Source of the DNA: Pseudomonas moorei
GTDB lineage: Bacteria > Pseudomonadota > Gammaproteobacteria > Pseudomonadales > Pseudomonadaceae
Assembly: GCF_008801475.1 (NCBI RefSeq)
Contig: NZ_VZPP01000003.1
Location: forward strand, 1-64,000
Reading direction: 5' to 3'
DNA: 64,000 nt
The notes beneath the pieces were generated by a model. That model was not told where the DNA came from. It saw only the letters and a program-made list of their open reading frames with translations, and ran no database searches. A program made the position numbers and the translations under genes. Positions 16,385 to 24,507 of the stretch are shown in pieces (the stretch's first letter is position 1; every line of letters starts with the position of its first letter).

Positions 16385-17389
16385 TTGAAACTCGCAAGCG
16401 CCGTTTTAACAGGATTGCTATTCAATACGTTTGCCAACGCTGCGTTGGCGGAGACACCTGAAATACCGAGCCCGACCGTCACCACCACAATCGATATCGC
16501 AGGTCACCAAGTGCCCGTCGTCAAGGGCGGCCTCTACGACCGTTTTCGCTCCAACCCGCCGTTGTCAGTGATTGCCACCGAAATACCGGGCGTTGATTTG
16601 AGCTGGTTCAAGGGCTTGGCGAAGAACAGGGTCGACATTGGCTTTGAGTCGTTTTCGCCCAACTTCTACTATCAGAACAGTCGTGTCACGGCGGTCTATA
16701 CGGCCGATCTGGATCGCCTCCGGGCGCTGATGCCGCCTGAGGTACTGGCAGCCGTGCAGCCGCTGCAAGTCTGGCCGGGCCGTGGCTTGATCGCGTTCAC
16801 CGCATACACCTACGAACATTGCGATAACGATGCCTATAACGAAGTAGCCGTATCGATCATCACCAACAAACCGGGCAAAACCAATCTGGGGCCGATCACG
16901 TTGATTGGCCAGTCGATGTCAGAAGACTTCTGGGGTTATGTGCTCAAGTTGCCGGTCAACACTGAGCTGGCGCGGGTGCGCGGTGTCGTCGGTTACAACC
17001 TGCCGAAATGGCTGACCGGCATAGATCGCAAAGAGGATGCGCAATCGGTGATCTATGACATCACCGACAGTCAGACTGGCAAACTGGATGTGTCCTTCAC
17101 CGCGAAGAAGCTCGAAAAATTGTCCCGCGACGAGGATATCGTCACCAGCAGTTTCACCAACCTCGATCATCAGGGCCAACTGGCCTACGGGTACGCAGTA
17201 TCCCGCCAGCTCAGCCACGGCTCCAGCCGGGACGCGGATGCGGCCACGCTCACGCTGGGCAACGGTAGCCTGTCGAATTACCTCCGCTCCCTGAAGTTGG
17301 GGAAGATGATGAAATACGAATATGTGCCTGAATTCCAGAGTGCGCTCTATGCGCCAAAACCGCTCGTCACTCTGGTTGGCGAGCGCTGA
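16385..17389 (+). CDS. Exported acetoacetate-decarboxylase-fold protein
   Basis: A TTG start after GGAGAAAG gives a protein with a signal peptide (MKLASAVLTGLLFNTFANA, cleavage near ALA-ET). The mature part matches the acetoacetate decarboxylase fold: GRGLIAFTAYTYEHC, YNEVAVS and EDFWGYVLKLPV. In true decarboxylases the last motif reads (A/G)YPKKL with the first Lys forming the Schiff base; here it is GYVLKL, so the first Lys is Leu and only the second remains. Decarboxylase activity is therefore doubtful. It is the second gene after the DJ-1-like gene, both under the MerR-type promoter at 15495, and it converges on the MerR gene with a 15-base gap. Confidence 0.7.
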   Translation: MKLASAVLTGLLFNTFANAALAETPEIPSPTVTTTIDIAGHQVPVVKGGLYDRFRSNPPLSVIATEIPGVDLSWFKGLAKNRVDIGFESFSPNFYYQNSRVTAVYTADLDRLRALMPPEVLAAVQPLQVWPGRGLIAFTAYTYEHCDNDAYNEVAVSIITNKPGKTNLGPITLIGQSMSEDFWGYVLKLPVNTELARVRGVVGYNLPKWLTGIDRKEDAQSVIYDITDSQTGKLDVSFTAKKLEKLSRDEDIVTSSFTNLDHQGQLAYGYAVSRQLSHGSSRDADAATLTLGNGSLSNYLRSLKLGKMMKYEYVPEFQSALYAPKPLVTLVGER

Positions 17390-17404
17390 AAACTATTCCG
17401 CCCA

Positions 17405-17884
17405 TCAAGCCCCGAAAGCCTCACGGGCGGTTCTTTTCCTGGCCGCTCCTGCCGCACGCTTGCCAGAAGCAGGAGTCACGCCTTCTTCGCGCAGACGATT
17501 GATCAGCAGTTGCGCATTGTCCGCACACGCCATGCCCTCGGGTTTACCCTCGATGCCCTTGATGACCAGCAGCAATTGCTCCTTGTTCTGGGCCAGCCGT
17601 TGCTGCAGCACTTCGATTTCCTCAACTTTTTGCTTGAGGCCACTGAGCAACTGGTCGTGCTGCCAGCCACTCGCATTCATCGGCATCAATTGGCGGATTT
17701 CCTCCAAAGAGAAACCCGCCGCCTGCGCACCGGTGATGATTTCCAGCACCCACTCAGTGTCGGGGGCGTAATCACGATAACCATTGGCTTTGCGTTCGAC
17801 CGACTTGATCAAACCGCTCGCCTCATAGAAGCGGATGCGCGACGGCGCTAAGCCGCTGATTTTCGCCAGTTCACCAATTCTCAT
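17405..17884 (-). CDS. MerR-family transcriptional regulator
   Basis: MRIGELAKISGLAPSRIRFYEASGLI is the MerR winged helix-turn-helix start, followed by a dimerisation helix (EEIEVLQQRLAQNKEQ) and a basic tail (KRAAGAARKRTARE). One Cys only, so it is not a thiol metal sensor of the classic kind. The open frame extends upstream to 17992, but the conserved N-terminus and the promoter dyad at 17911-17926 fix the start at 17884. The same dyad stands ahead of three neighbouring transcription units, so this protein most likely controls the OYE, saccharopine-dehydrogenase-like and DJ-1/ADC genes and itself. Confidence 0.85.
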   Translation of the reverse strand: MRIGELAKISGLAPSRIRFYEASGLIKSVERKANGYRDYAPDTEWVLEIITGAQAAGFSLEEIRQLMPMNASGWQHDQLLSGLKQKVEEIEVLQQRLAQNKEQLLLVIKGIEGKPEGMACADNAQLLINRLREEGVTPASGKRAAGAARKRTAREAFGA

Positions 17885-17901
17885 ATCGCGCCCCAAAAAA
17901 C

Positions 17902-17932
17902 CTAATGACCTTAAAGTTAACTTTAAACCTAA
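17902..17932 (-). promoter_or_regulatory. Autoregulatory MerR operator
   Basis: TTAAAGTTAACTTTAA (17911-17926) is a perfect 16-base palindrome. On the minus strand it is flanked by TTAGGT and CATTAG at 19-base spacing, the same geometry as at the three neighbouring promoters. It ends about 27 bases ahead of the MerR start codon. Confidence 0.7.
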
Positions 17933-18172
17933 AGTCATCAACCGGCCAAGCGGCTCAGTTTTAATACGTTGCTCCGCCGTCATGAAGCTCATGGGTACCG
18001 AAGCTCACACCTAATGTCGTTCCAGGATTTGGCAATCCCAAGGAGTCCTCTGCAGATAAACCAGAGGCTCCTCATGAACATAAATCTGTGAACATTTGGC
18101 TCCATACACCCGGAGAAAACCCGCTAGTGATTGGGGTTTCGATCGCTCATGAACAAAAAGCATCGCCCATAA

Positions 18173-18460
18173 GTTAAATGATGTGTCAGGCCGGACCCTC
18201 CAAGGCCTAACCTCGACCTCCTCCCTGTTCGACGATGCACAGATCGCAAGCTGCCCTGACGATCACAAGTCGCGCATCATGCTGCTGGGCGATCCGCGAT
18301 CGCTCGCTCAGCCGCCTACTGGTTGAAGAATCCGCACGTCTGCAAGAAAACTTCGGCGCAGCGATCCGAATTTCACCCCCCGGGCTGCCACTGCCCGAAT
18401 TCGCTTACATCTGGCGCCACTCGCACTCTGGTTCAACATGAGCGCAAATTGCCACCGAGG
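18173..18460 (+). pseudogene. Remnant of a LysR-type regulator gene (with repeat copy B at its start)
   Basis: Positions 18173-18207 are copy B of the 35-bp repeat found at 12714. In this copy the frame continues VRPDPPRPNLDLLP, the start of a NahR/LinR-type LysR protein. A later frame gives LVEESARLQENFGAAIRIS, GLPLPEFAYIWRHSHS, which resembles the C-terminus of the same LysR group (usually ending WH.R...DPAHRW). The roughly 240 codons expected between these ends are missing, and no start codon leads into the frame (a TGA precedes it), so this is an internally deleted relic. Confidence 0.5.
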
Positions 18461-18523
18461 CCGGCCCCGACTCCTGCCATTCGAGCTCATCAAGAATGAG
18501 CCGTCCGGTGAAATCAGGAAACT

Positions 18524-18557
18524 GCCCCACCATAAGCTCGTTGGGTGGGGCGTTTTC
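18524..18557 (-). terminator. Strong hairpin, probable intrinsic terminator
   Basis: GCCCCACC (18524-18531) pairs with GGTGGGGC (18544-18551), followed by GTTTTC. The T-run is on the plus strand, so it would stop rightward transcription from the LysR relic region; on the minus strand it can still form a stem below the PQQ-dehydrogenase gene, which ends at 18637. I mark it for the convergent boundary. Confidence 0.6.
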
Positions 18558-18636
18558 TGACTTTGCTGGCCGGTGTTCCAAGGCCTGGCGCACTGGTGTC
18601 TCAGGTTGCCTTCATTGCAGGGGTCAAAGGCACATT

Positions 18637-19983
18637 TTACTGAACAGGTTTCATGGCTGTGATGCGCCAAACCTTGTTGCCCACGTCATCGGCAACCAAC
18701 AATGCCCCACGCTGGTCAAGCGCCACGCCCACTGGACGCCCTTGTGCTTCGCCGTCGGCAGTTAGGAAACCAGTCAGAAAGTCCACCGGCAGCCCCGAAG
18801 GTTTGCCGTCGCTGAAAGGAATGAACACCACCTTATAGCCGGCCTGGGGATTGCGGTTCCACGAGCCATGCTCGCCGACGAACACGCCATTAGCGAAGCT
18901 GGCGGGCATGCCTCGGGCATCGGAGAACGTCAGGCCCAGCGGCGCGACGTGGGTGCCCAACGCGTAGTCCGGCGCGATAGCCTCGGCCACTTTGTCCGGG
19001 CGCGGCGGGTCCACGCGAACATCGACGTGGGCGCCGTAGTAACTCCACGGCCAGCCGTAGAACGCGCCGTCCTTCACCGAGGTCAGGTAATCCGGCACCA
19101 GGTCGCTGCCGATTTCGTCCCGCTCATTAACCACGGTCCACAATTGGCTCGAACCGGGCTTCCAGGCCAGGCCATTGGGGTTGCGCAGGCCACTGGCGAA
19201 CAGGCGCTTATTGCCACTTTTGACGTCCACTTCCCAAATTGCCGCGCGCCCTTCTTCCGCCTCCAGGCCGTTCTCGCCGACGTTGCTGTTGGAGCCCACC
19301 GTGACGTAGAGCTTGGTGCCCTCGGGGTTGGCGATAACGTTCTTGGTCCAGTGGTGATTGATGCCGGCGGGCAGGTCGGTGACTTTCACCGGTGTGGCGC
19401 TGACCTCGGTCTGCCCCGTGTTGTACGGCACTTTGACCAGGGCATCGGCGTTGGCAATAAACAGCTCATTGCCCACCAACGCCATGCCAAACGGTGACGT
19501 CAGGTTACTCATGAACACTGTACGCACTTCGGCGCGGCCATCGCCATCGGCATCACGCAGCAGGGTGATGCGATTGGCACTCGGCACATCTGCCCCGACC
19601 CGGCCCATCACGAAGCCCATGACCGTGCGCTTGGCCCAGGCAATCGGTCCGCTGCCGCCGCCGGTCGCGCCTTCCGGCATCGGCGGGTGGTTGCTCTCAG
19701 CGACCAGCAGGTCGCCATTGGGCAGGGTGTAGACCCAGCGCGGGTGATCCAGATTCTCCGCCAGTGCGGTCACCTTGAAACCGGCGGGCGCCGTGGGCAT
19801 GGCATTGCCCGGCCAGCCGATGGCCTTAGACACTTTCAACGTGGGGATCAGCGAGGTGGTAGGTTCCGGCAACTGCGGCGCCGGGCCGACACTGGCCTGG
19901 GGCGGCAATTTGGAAGACTCGCCACAGGCGCTGAGCAGTGCGGCGGCGGTGATCAGGAGCGCAAGTCGGTTGGACACATTCAT
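18637..19983 (-). CDS. PQQ-type sugar (sorbosone/aldose) dehydrogenase-like lipoprotein
   Basis: A six-bladed beta-propeller of the soluble glucose/sorbosone dehydrogenase family. Visible are LDHPRWVYTLPNGDLLVAES near the front, INHHWTKNVIANPEG in the middle, then FASGLRNPNGLAW, YGWPWSYYG and FVGEHGSWNRNP, the usual order. The ATG at 19983 (after GAGG) gives a lipoprotein signal with the lipobox LLSAC, so the enzyme is anchored in the periplasm; the longer frame upstream would bury the signal. It would oxidise an aldose or a related aldehyde using PQQ. Monocistronic between the terminator region and a convergent-free gap. Substrate uncertain. Confidence 0.85.
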   Translation of the reverse strand: MNVSNRLALLITAAALLSACGESSKLPPQASVGPAPQLPEPTTSLIPTLKVSKAIGWPGNAMPTAPAGFKVTALAENLDHPRWVYTLPNGDLLVAESNHPPMPEGATGGGSGPIAWAKRTVMGFVMGRVGADVPSANRITLLRDADGDGRAEVRTVFMSNLTSPFGMALVGNELFIANADALVKVPYNTGQTEVSATPVKVTDLPAGINHHWTKNVIANPEGTKLYVTVGSNSNVGENGLEAEEGRAAIWEVDVKSGNKRLFASGLRNPNGLAWKPGSSQLWTVVNERDEIGSDLVPDYLTSVKDGAFYGWPWSYYGAHVDVRVDPPRPDKVAEAIAPDYALGTHVAPLGLTFSDARGMPASFANGVFVGEHGSWNRNPQAGYKVVFIPFSDGKPSGLPVDFLTGFLTADGEAQGRPVGVALDQRGALLVADDVGNKVWRITAMKPVQ

Positions 19984-20148
19984 TGTTCTAACCTCGCGGT
20001 GGCCATCCATGGGCCCGTTATAAGACAGACAAAATCCCGGCGGAGTATCGCGGCGCTGATCCCTGACAAACACCGCGTCTGGCTCAAATCACATTTGCCG
20101 TAATTGCACGAATGCGCGATTGCAAACCCCGTCAGTATTCCAACAGCC

Positions 20149-21072
20149 TCACACCGGGTTCAGCAACGCCTCCCGTAACAGCCGCGCGGCGGGCGAATCC
20201 GGGACGTTTTTGCGCGACACCAGCTCATAGGGTTCGCTGCGGGAGGTGATGGGCAGAGGGAGCGTGGTGGTAAAGCCGTAGCCGGAGCAGAACTTGGCCA
20301 CGTCGGTGGACACCAGCGCGACCAGGGTCGGGTTTTCCTGCAACAGAGACAGGGTGGCGAAGGCCGAAGTGGTTTCCAGCAAGTGCACCGGGAAACGCAG
20401 GTCGGCCTCGTGGAACTCGCGCTCCAGCAGCAAGCGCATGGGCATGTTGGCGCGATAGACCACCCAGCGATAATCCACCAGGTCCTTGAGCGAGAGTTGC
20501 CGGGCGTAGGCGAATGGATGTTGGGTGCTGGCGATCACCGCCAGGGTTTCTTCGACGAAGGTCGAGCTCTCATACAAGTAAGGCGTGGTGCTGATGGTGG
20601 TGCGACAGATCGCCAGGTCCAGGCGTCCGGCGTCGAGTTGGCTGAGCAACGCGGCGCTGGTGTCTTCGACGATCTCGATGGACAGCTTCGGGTGGTCGGC
20701 GATGACCCGGCTGATCGCGGTGGTCAGCAGCGGCACGGCGCCCATGATGGTGCCAACGCACACGCGCCCGCCCTCGCCGCTCATGATGCCGATGATCTCT
20801 TCGCGCAGGTGTGCGAGGTCGGTCTGGATCAACCGGGCGTAGCGAATCACCGAGCGTCCGGCATCGGTGGGTTCCAACCCGCGGTTAGTGCGGGTGAACA
20901 ACGAAGTGCCGAAGGTGGTTTCGATTTCCTGCAGGGCTTTGCTGGCCCCGGGTTGGGTCAGCGCAACCTGTTTGGCCGCGCCCAGCAAGGAGCCGTGGTC
21001 ATCCAGGGCGATCAACAAGCGCAGTTGCTTGATGTGCAGGCGGGACATGATTGAGTTGAGTGAGGGCGTCAT
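20149..21072 (-). CDS. LysR-family regulator, probable regulator of the divergent catabolic operon
   Basis: N-terminal helix-turn-helix HIKQLRLLIALDDHGSLLGAAKQVALTQPGASKALQEIE, then a two-lobed effector domain (GRVCVGTIMGAVPLLTTAI, DLAICRTTISTTPY). The length of 307 residues is typical. An alternative ATG at 21048 (MSRLHIKQ) is equally plausible. It is divergent from the Fe-alcohol-dehydrogenase gene across 175 bases that contain a LysR-like palindrome at 21078-21092, so it most likely senses an intermediate of the 21-33 kb pathway. Confidence 0.85.
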   Translation of the reverse strand: MTPSLNSIMSRLHIKQLRLLIALDDHGSLLGAAKQVALTQPGASKALQEIETTFGTSLFTRTNRGLEPTDAGRSVIRYARLIQTDLAHLREEIIGIMSGEGGRVCVGTIMGAVPLLTTAISRVIADHPKLSIEIVEDTSAALLSQLDAGRLDLAICRTTISTTPYLYESSTFVEETLAVIASTQHPFAYARQLSLKDLVDYRWVVYRANMPMRLLLEREFHEADLRFPVHLLETTSAFATLSLLQENPTLVALVSTDVAKFCSGYGFTTTLPLPITSRSEPYELVSRKNVPDSPAARLLREALLNPV

Positions 21073-21077
21073 CAGGG

Positions 21078-21092
21078 TTAACTAATAGTTAT
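21078..21092. promoter_or_regulatory. Candidate LysR operator
   Basis: TTAACTAATAGTTAT contains the perfect palindrome AACTA-A-TAGTT and fits the T-N11-A pattern of LysR boxes. It lies just ahead of the LysR gene and about 155 bases before the divergent operon start, so it is a likely autoregulatory site; a second site nearer 21200 would be expected but was not seen. Confidence 0.4.
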
Positions 21093-21247
21093 AGAGGTAT
21101 CGAAAGTTGTCAGTATCGGGTCGCGCCGCGACGGCCCTATAGTCCACCCCACAACCAGGCAATGCAATGGGTTTGACCCGAGAGCGAGAGCCCTCCTGCC
21201 CCGGACCGATTGCAACAATAACAATCCTGTATAACTTGTGGTGAATC

Positions 21248-22387
21248 ATGTCCCTCATCAATTACGTCACCAAGATCCAATTCGGCTACGACAGCCTGGA
21301 GCATCTGGCCGCCGAAGCCGAGCGCGCCGGCATCACCCGGCCGCTGATCGTCACTGACATTGGCGTGCGCAATGCCGGCATCGTCGACAAGGTCATCGCG
21401 GCCCTGGGCGGCAGCCTGACGCCGACGATTTTCGACGCCACCCCGCCCAATCCCAACGAACATGCGGTGCGTGAAGCCGTCGCGCAATATCGCCTCGGCG
21501 ATTGCAACGGCATCATCGCCGTGGGCGGTGGTTCGTCCATCGATCTGGCCAAGGGTGTGGCGGTCTGCGCCACCCACGATGGTCCGCTGCAAAGCTTTGC
21601 GGTGATTGAAGGTGGGCTGGATCGCATCACCGCCGCCACCGCGCCGTTGATCGCGATTCCGACCACTGCCGGCACCGGCAGCGAAGTCGGCCGCGGCGCG
21701 ATTTTGATTCTCGACGATGGCCGCAAAGTCGGCGTGATCTCGCCGTATGTGGTGCCCCGCGTGGCGATCTGCGACCCGGAACTGACCCTCGGCCTGCCAC
21801 CGATGCTCACCGCCGCCACCGGCATGGACGCCATCGCCCATTGCATCGAAACCTTTATGGCCCCGGCCTTCAACCCCGCCGCCGACGGCATTGCCCTCGA
21901 TGGCCTGTGGCGCGCCTGGGAACACATCGAACGCGCCACCTCCGAGCCCGGTGATCGTGAAGCACGGATGAACATGATGAGCGCGTCGATGCAAGGCGCC
22001 CTCGCGTTCCAGAAAGGACTGGGCTGCGTGCACAGCCTGTCCCACGCCTTGGGCGGGATCAATCCGAAGCTACATCATGGCACCTTGAACGCGATCTTCT
22101 TGCCGGCCGTCGTCGACTTTAACGCCAACGCCCCGACCGTGCGCAACGAGCAAAAACTCGAACGACTGCGCCACGCCATGGGCCTTGAAGCCGGGGCCGA
22201 TATCGGCGTCGCCATCGAAGACATGACCCGTCGCCTCGGCCTGCCAACCCGCCTGAGCGAGATCGGGGTCGATGAGAGCTTGTTTGCCAGGATCATCGAG
22301 GGCGCCCTGCACGATCACAGCCACAAGACCAACCCTCGGGAAGCCTCGCCGGCGGACTACCGGTCGATGCTCGAACAATCGCTGTAA
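21248..22387 (+). CDS. Iron-containing alcohol dehydrogenase
   Basis: A group III alcohol dehydrogenase/maleylacetate-reductase-type enzyme. The NAD-binding loop is GGGSSIDLAKG at about residues 93-103, PTTAGTGSEVG follows, and metal ligands are in GMDAIAHCIE (Asp and His), VHSLSHALGG and LHHG. The length of 379 residues is typical. It is the first gene of a rightward string of eleven genes with short gaps, ending at the terminator at 33600. It probably interconverts an alcohol or hydroxy acid and the corresponding carbonyl in that pathway; the family also includes maleylacetate and hydroxybutyrate enzymes, so the substrate is open. Confidence 0.85.
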   Translation: MSLINYVTKIQFGYDSLEHLAAEAERAGITRPLIVTDIGVRNAGIVDKVIAALGGSLTPTIFDATPPNPNEHAVREAVAQYRLGDCNGIIAVGGGSSIDLAKGVAVCATHDGPLQSFAVIEGGLDRITAATAPLIAIPTTAGTGSEVGRGAILILDDGRKVGVISPYVVPRVAICDPELTLGLPPMLTAATGMDAIAHCIETFMAPAFNPAADGIALDGLWRAWEHIERATSEPGDREARMNMMSASMQGALAFQKGLGCVHSLSHALGGINPKLHHGTLNAIFLPAVVDFNANAPTVRNEQKLERLRHAMGLEAGADIGVAIEDMTRRLGLPTRLSEIGVDESLFARIIEGALHDHSHKTNPREASPADYRSMLEQSL

Positions 22388-22460
22388 GCAAGCGCTATCC
22401 AACAACAATAAATCAGGAGGCAACCGCGTTCTCGGCCCAGCTGAGGACAGCGGAACAATC

Positions 22461-23240
22461 ATGAAGCCCACCGTCCTTATCGAACGGCAAGCCGCCATTG
22501 CCATCGTCACCCTCAGCCACCCAGGGAAAATGAACGCCCTGACCCTGTCCATGTGGCAGGACCTGAGGGACGTCATGACCGAACTGTCCGCTGACACCAG
22601 CGTGCGTTGCGTGATATTGCGCGGCGCCGGCGAGCAAGCCTTTGCCGCTGGCGCCGATGTCAGCGAGTTCCCCAGCGTGCGCGCCAATCAGGCCCAAGCT
22701 CGCCACTATGCCGAAATCACTTCGGCGGCCATGCGCGCCGTCGTCGAATGCCCGCACCCGGTGATCGCCATGATTCACGGCGTGTGCGTCGGTGGCGGCC
22801 TGGAAATCGCCGCGTTGTGCGACCTGCGCATCTGCGGCAGCTCCAGCCGTTTTGGCGCACCCGTGGGCAAGCTGGGCCTGGTCATGTCATACGACGAAAT
22901 GGCCGGTCTGGTGGCGCTGGCCGGGCGCTCGACGACCCTGGAGATTCTGCTGGAGGGTCGCATTCTCGACGCCAACGACGCCTACGTGAAAAACCTCGTG
23001 ACCCGGGTCGTGCCGGATGCCGAAGTCGAATCCGAAACCCTCGCCACCGCCAAACGCATTACCCAGGGCGCGCCGCTGGTCGCCCGCTGGCATCGCCATG
23101 CTGCGTTGCAGCTTGAGGCCGGCGTGGCACCCACCGCCGAGCAGATCGACGCGAGTTATTCCTGCTACGACACCGCAGATTTTCAGACTGGCCTGAACGC
23201 ATTCATCGCCAAAGCCAAACCACACTTCGAGGGTAAATGA
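22461..23240 (+). CDS. Crotonase-family enoyl-CoA hydratase/isomerase-like protein
   Basis: A 259-residue crotonase. The oxyanion-hole region AFAAGADVSEF and the first acidic position, GGGLEIAALCD, are present. The second catalytic Glu of classical hydratases (FGxPE) is replaced: the sequence reads FGAPVGKLGLVMSYDEMAGL, with Val at that place and acidic residues only later, in YDEM. So it is probably not a simple enoyl-CoA hydratase. The ATG at 22461 starts the conserved fold; the longer open frame overlapping the previous gene is not used. The CoA-transferase gene follows one base after its stop, so the two are translationally linked and likely act on one CoA ester. Confidence 0.8.
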   Translation: MKPTVLIERQAAIAIVTLSHPGKMNALTLSMWQDLRDVMTELSADTSVRCVILRGAGEQAFAAGADVSEFPSVRANQAQARHYAEITSAAMRAVVECPHPVIAMIHGVCVGGGLEIAALCDLRICGSSSRFGAPVGKLGLVMSYDEMAGLVALAGRSTTLEILLEGRILDANDAYVKNLVTRVVPDAEVESETLATAKRITQGAPLVARWHRHAALQLEAGVAPTAEQIDASYSCYDTADFQTGLNAFIAKAKPHFEGK

Positions 23241-23241
23241 T

Positions 23242-24447
23242 ATGGGACCGCTGACAGGTATGCGCGTGGTAGAACTGGCTCACATCATGTCTGGGCCGGT
23301 GTGCGGGATGATGCTGGCCGACATGGGTGCCGACGTGGTGAAGGTTGAGAAAGTGCCCGACGGTGACGACTCGCGGCGCTTCTCGCCGATCATGGCCAGC
23401 GGCGAATCCGCCTCGTTCATGGTGGTCAACCGCAACAAACGCGGCATTGGCTTGAACCTGAAGACCGACGGCGGCCGCGATGTGTTGCGCCGGCTGTTGC
23501 TGGATGCCGATGTGGTCACGGAAAACTACCGCGCCGGCACCATGGAAAAATTCGGCCTGGGTTATGACACCCTGAAAACCATCAACCCGGGCCTGATCTA
23601 CTGCGCCATCTCCGGCTACGGCCGCAGCGGCCCGTTTGGTGAGAAAGGTGGCTTCGACCTGATCGCCCAAGGCATGAGCGGCATGATGAGCATGACCGGT
23701 GAAGCCGGGCGTGAACCGGTCAAGGCCGGCTCGCCGGTGGCGGACATCAACTCCGGCATCCTCGCTGCTCTAGGCATCTGCGCCGCCTACGCCGCGAAGC
23801 AGAAAACCGGTCTTGGGCAAATGGTCGACACCTCGCTGTTCGAGGCTGGCCTGCAACAGATGTACTGGCCGGCAGCGGCGTTTTTCGCCGACGGCACCAT
23901 CCTGCCGAAAATGGGTTCGGCCAACTCCACCAGCGCGCCGTACCAGGTGTTCCGCACCGCCGATGGCTGGATCAACATCGGCGCCGCCAACCAGGCCAAC
24001 TACGAGCGTCTGGTCGAAGCCCTGGCCGTGCCGCAACTCAAAGCCGACCCGCGCTTCGCCAGCAACGCCTTGCGCATGGAACATCGCCTGGCCCTGGTGG
24101 ACATCCTCAACGAAGTGCTGGTGGCGCGCACTACCGATGAATGGATGGTGTTGTTCGACAGCCTCGGCCTGCCCGCCGGACCGGTGCTGGACATCGCCGC
24201 CGCCCTCGCCCACCCGCAAACCATCGCGCGCGGCATGGTGGTGGAAACCGAACACCCCACCGAAGGCCGGGTGCGCGGAATGGGCCTGCCGATTCACTTC
24301 TCCGACATGGACAACGCCGCGCCACCGACTAGCCGCCATGCGCCGCTGCTGGGTGAGCACACCCGCGAGGTGCTGAAGGAAAGCGGTTATGCGGACGCTG
24401 AAATCGATGAGCTGATCAAAAGCAAAGCCGTGGTGGCACTGGCCTGA
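23242..24447 (+). CDS. CaiB/BaiF family (class III) CoA-transferase
   Basis: GMRVVELAHIMSGPVCGMMLADMGADVVKVE opens the family III fold; VVNRNKRGIGLNLK follows, and the conserved aspartate that forms the acyl intermediate should be that of GGFDLIAQGMSG. The 401 residues are typical. It moves CoA between carboxylic acids without forming acetyl-phosphate, and with the preceding crotonase would activate and transform the imported acid. GAGGG precedes the ATG. It is followed by the TRAP transporter genes, which suggests the acid is taken up as such. Confidence 0.9.
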   Translation: MGPLTGMRVVELAHIMSGPVCGMMLADMGADVVKVEKVPDGDDSRRFSPIMASGESASFMVVNRNKRGIGLNLKTDGGRDVLRRLLLDADVVTENYRAGTMEKFGLGYDTLKTINPGLIYCAISGYGRSGPFGEKGGFDLIAQGMSGMMSMTGEAGREPVKAGSPVADINSGILAALGICAAYAAKQKTGLGQMVDTSLFEAGLQQMYWPAAAFFADGTILPKMGSANSTSAPYQVFRTADGWINIGAANQANYERLVEALAVPQLKADPRFASNALRMEHRLALVDILNEVLVARTTDEWMVLFDSLGLPAGPVLDIAAALAHPQTIARGMVVETEHPTEGRVRGMGLPIHFSDMDNAAPPTSRHAPLLGEHTREVLKESGYADAEIDELIKSKAVVALA

Positions 24448-24507
24448 CACAACGCCCCTGTGAGCGCGGTTTTTCAGAACAACTACAAAAACAATGAGGT
24501 GAACATC

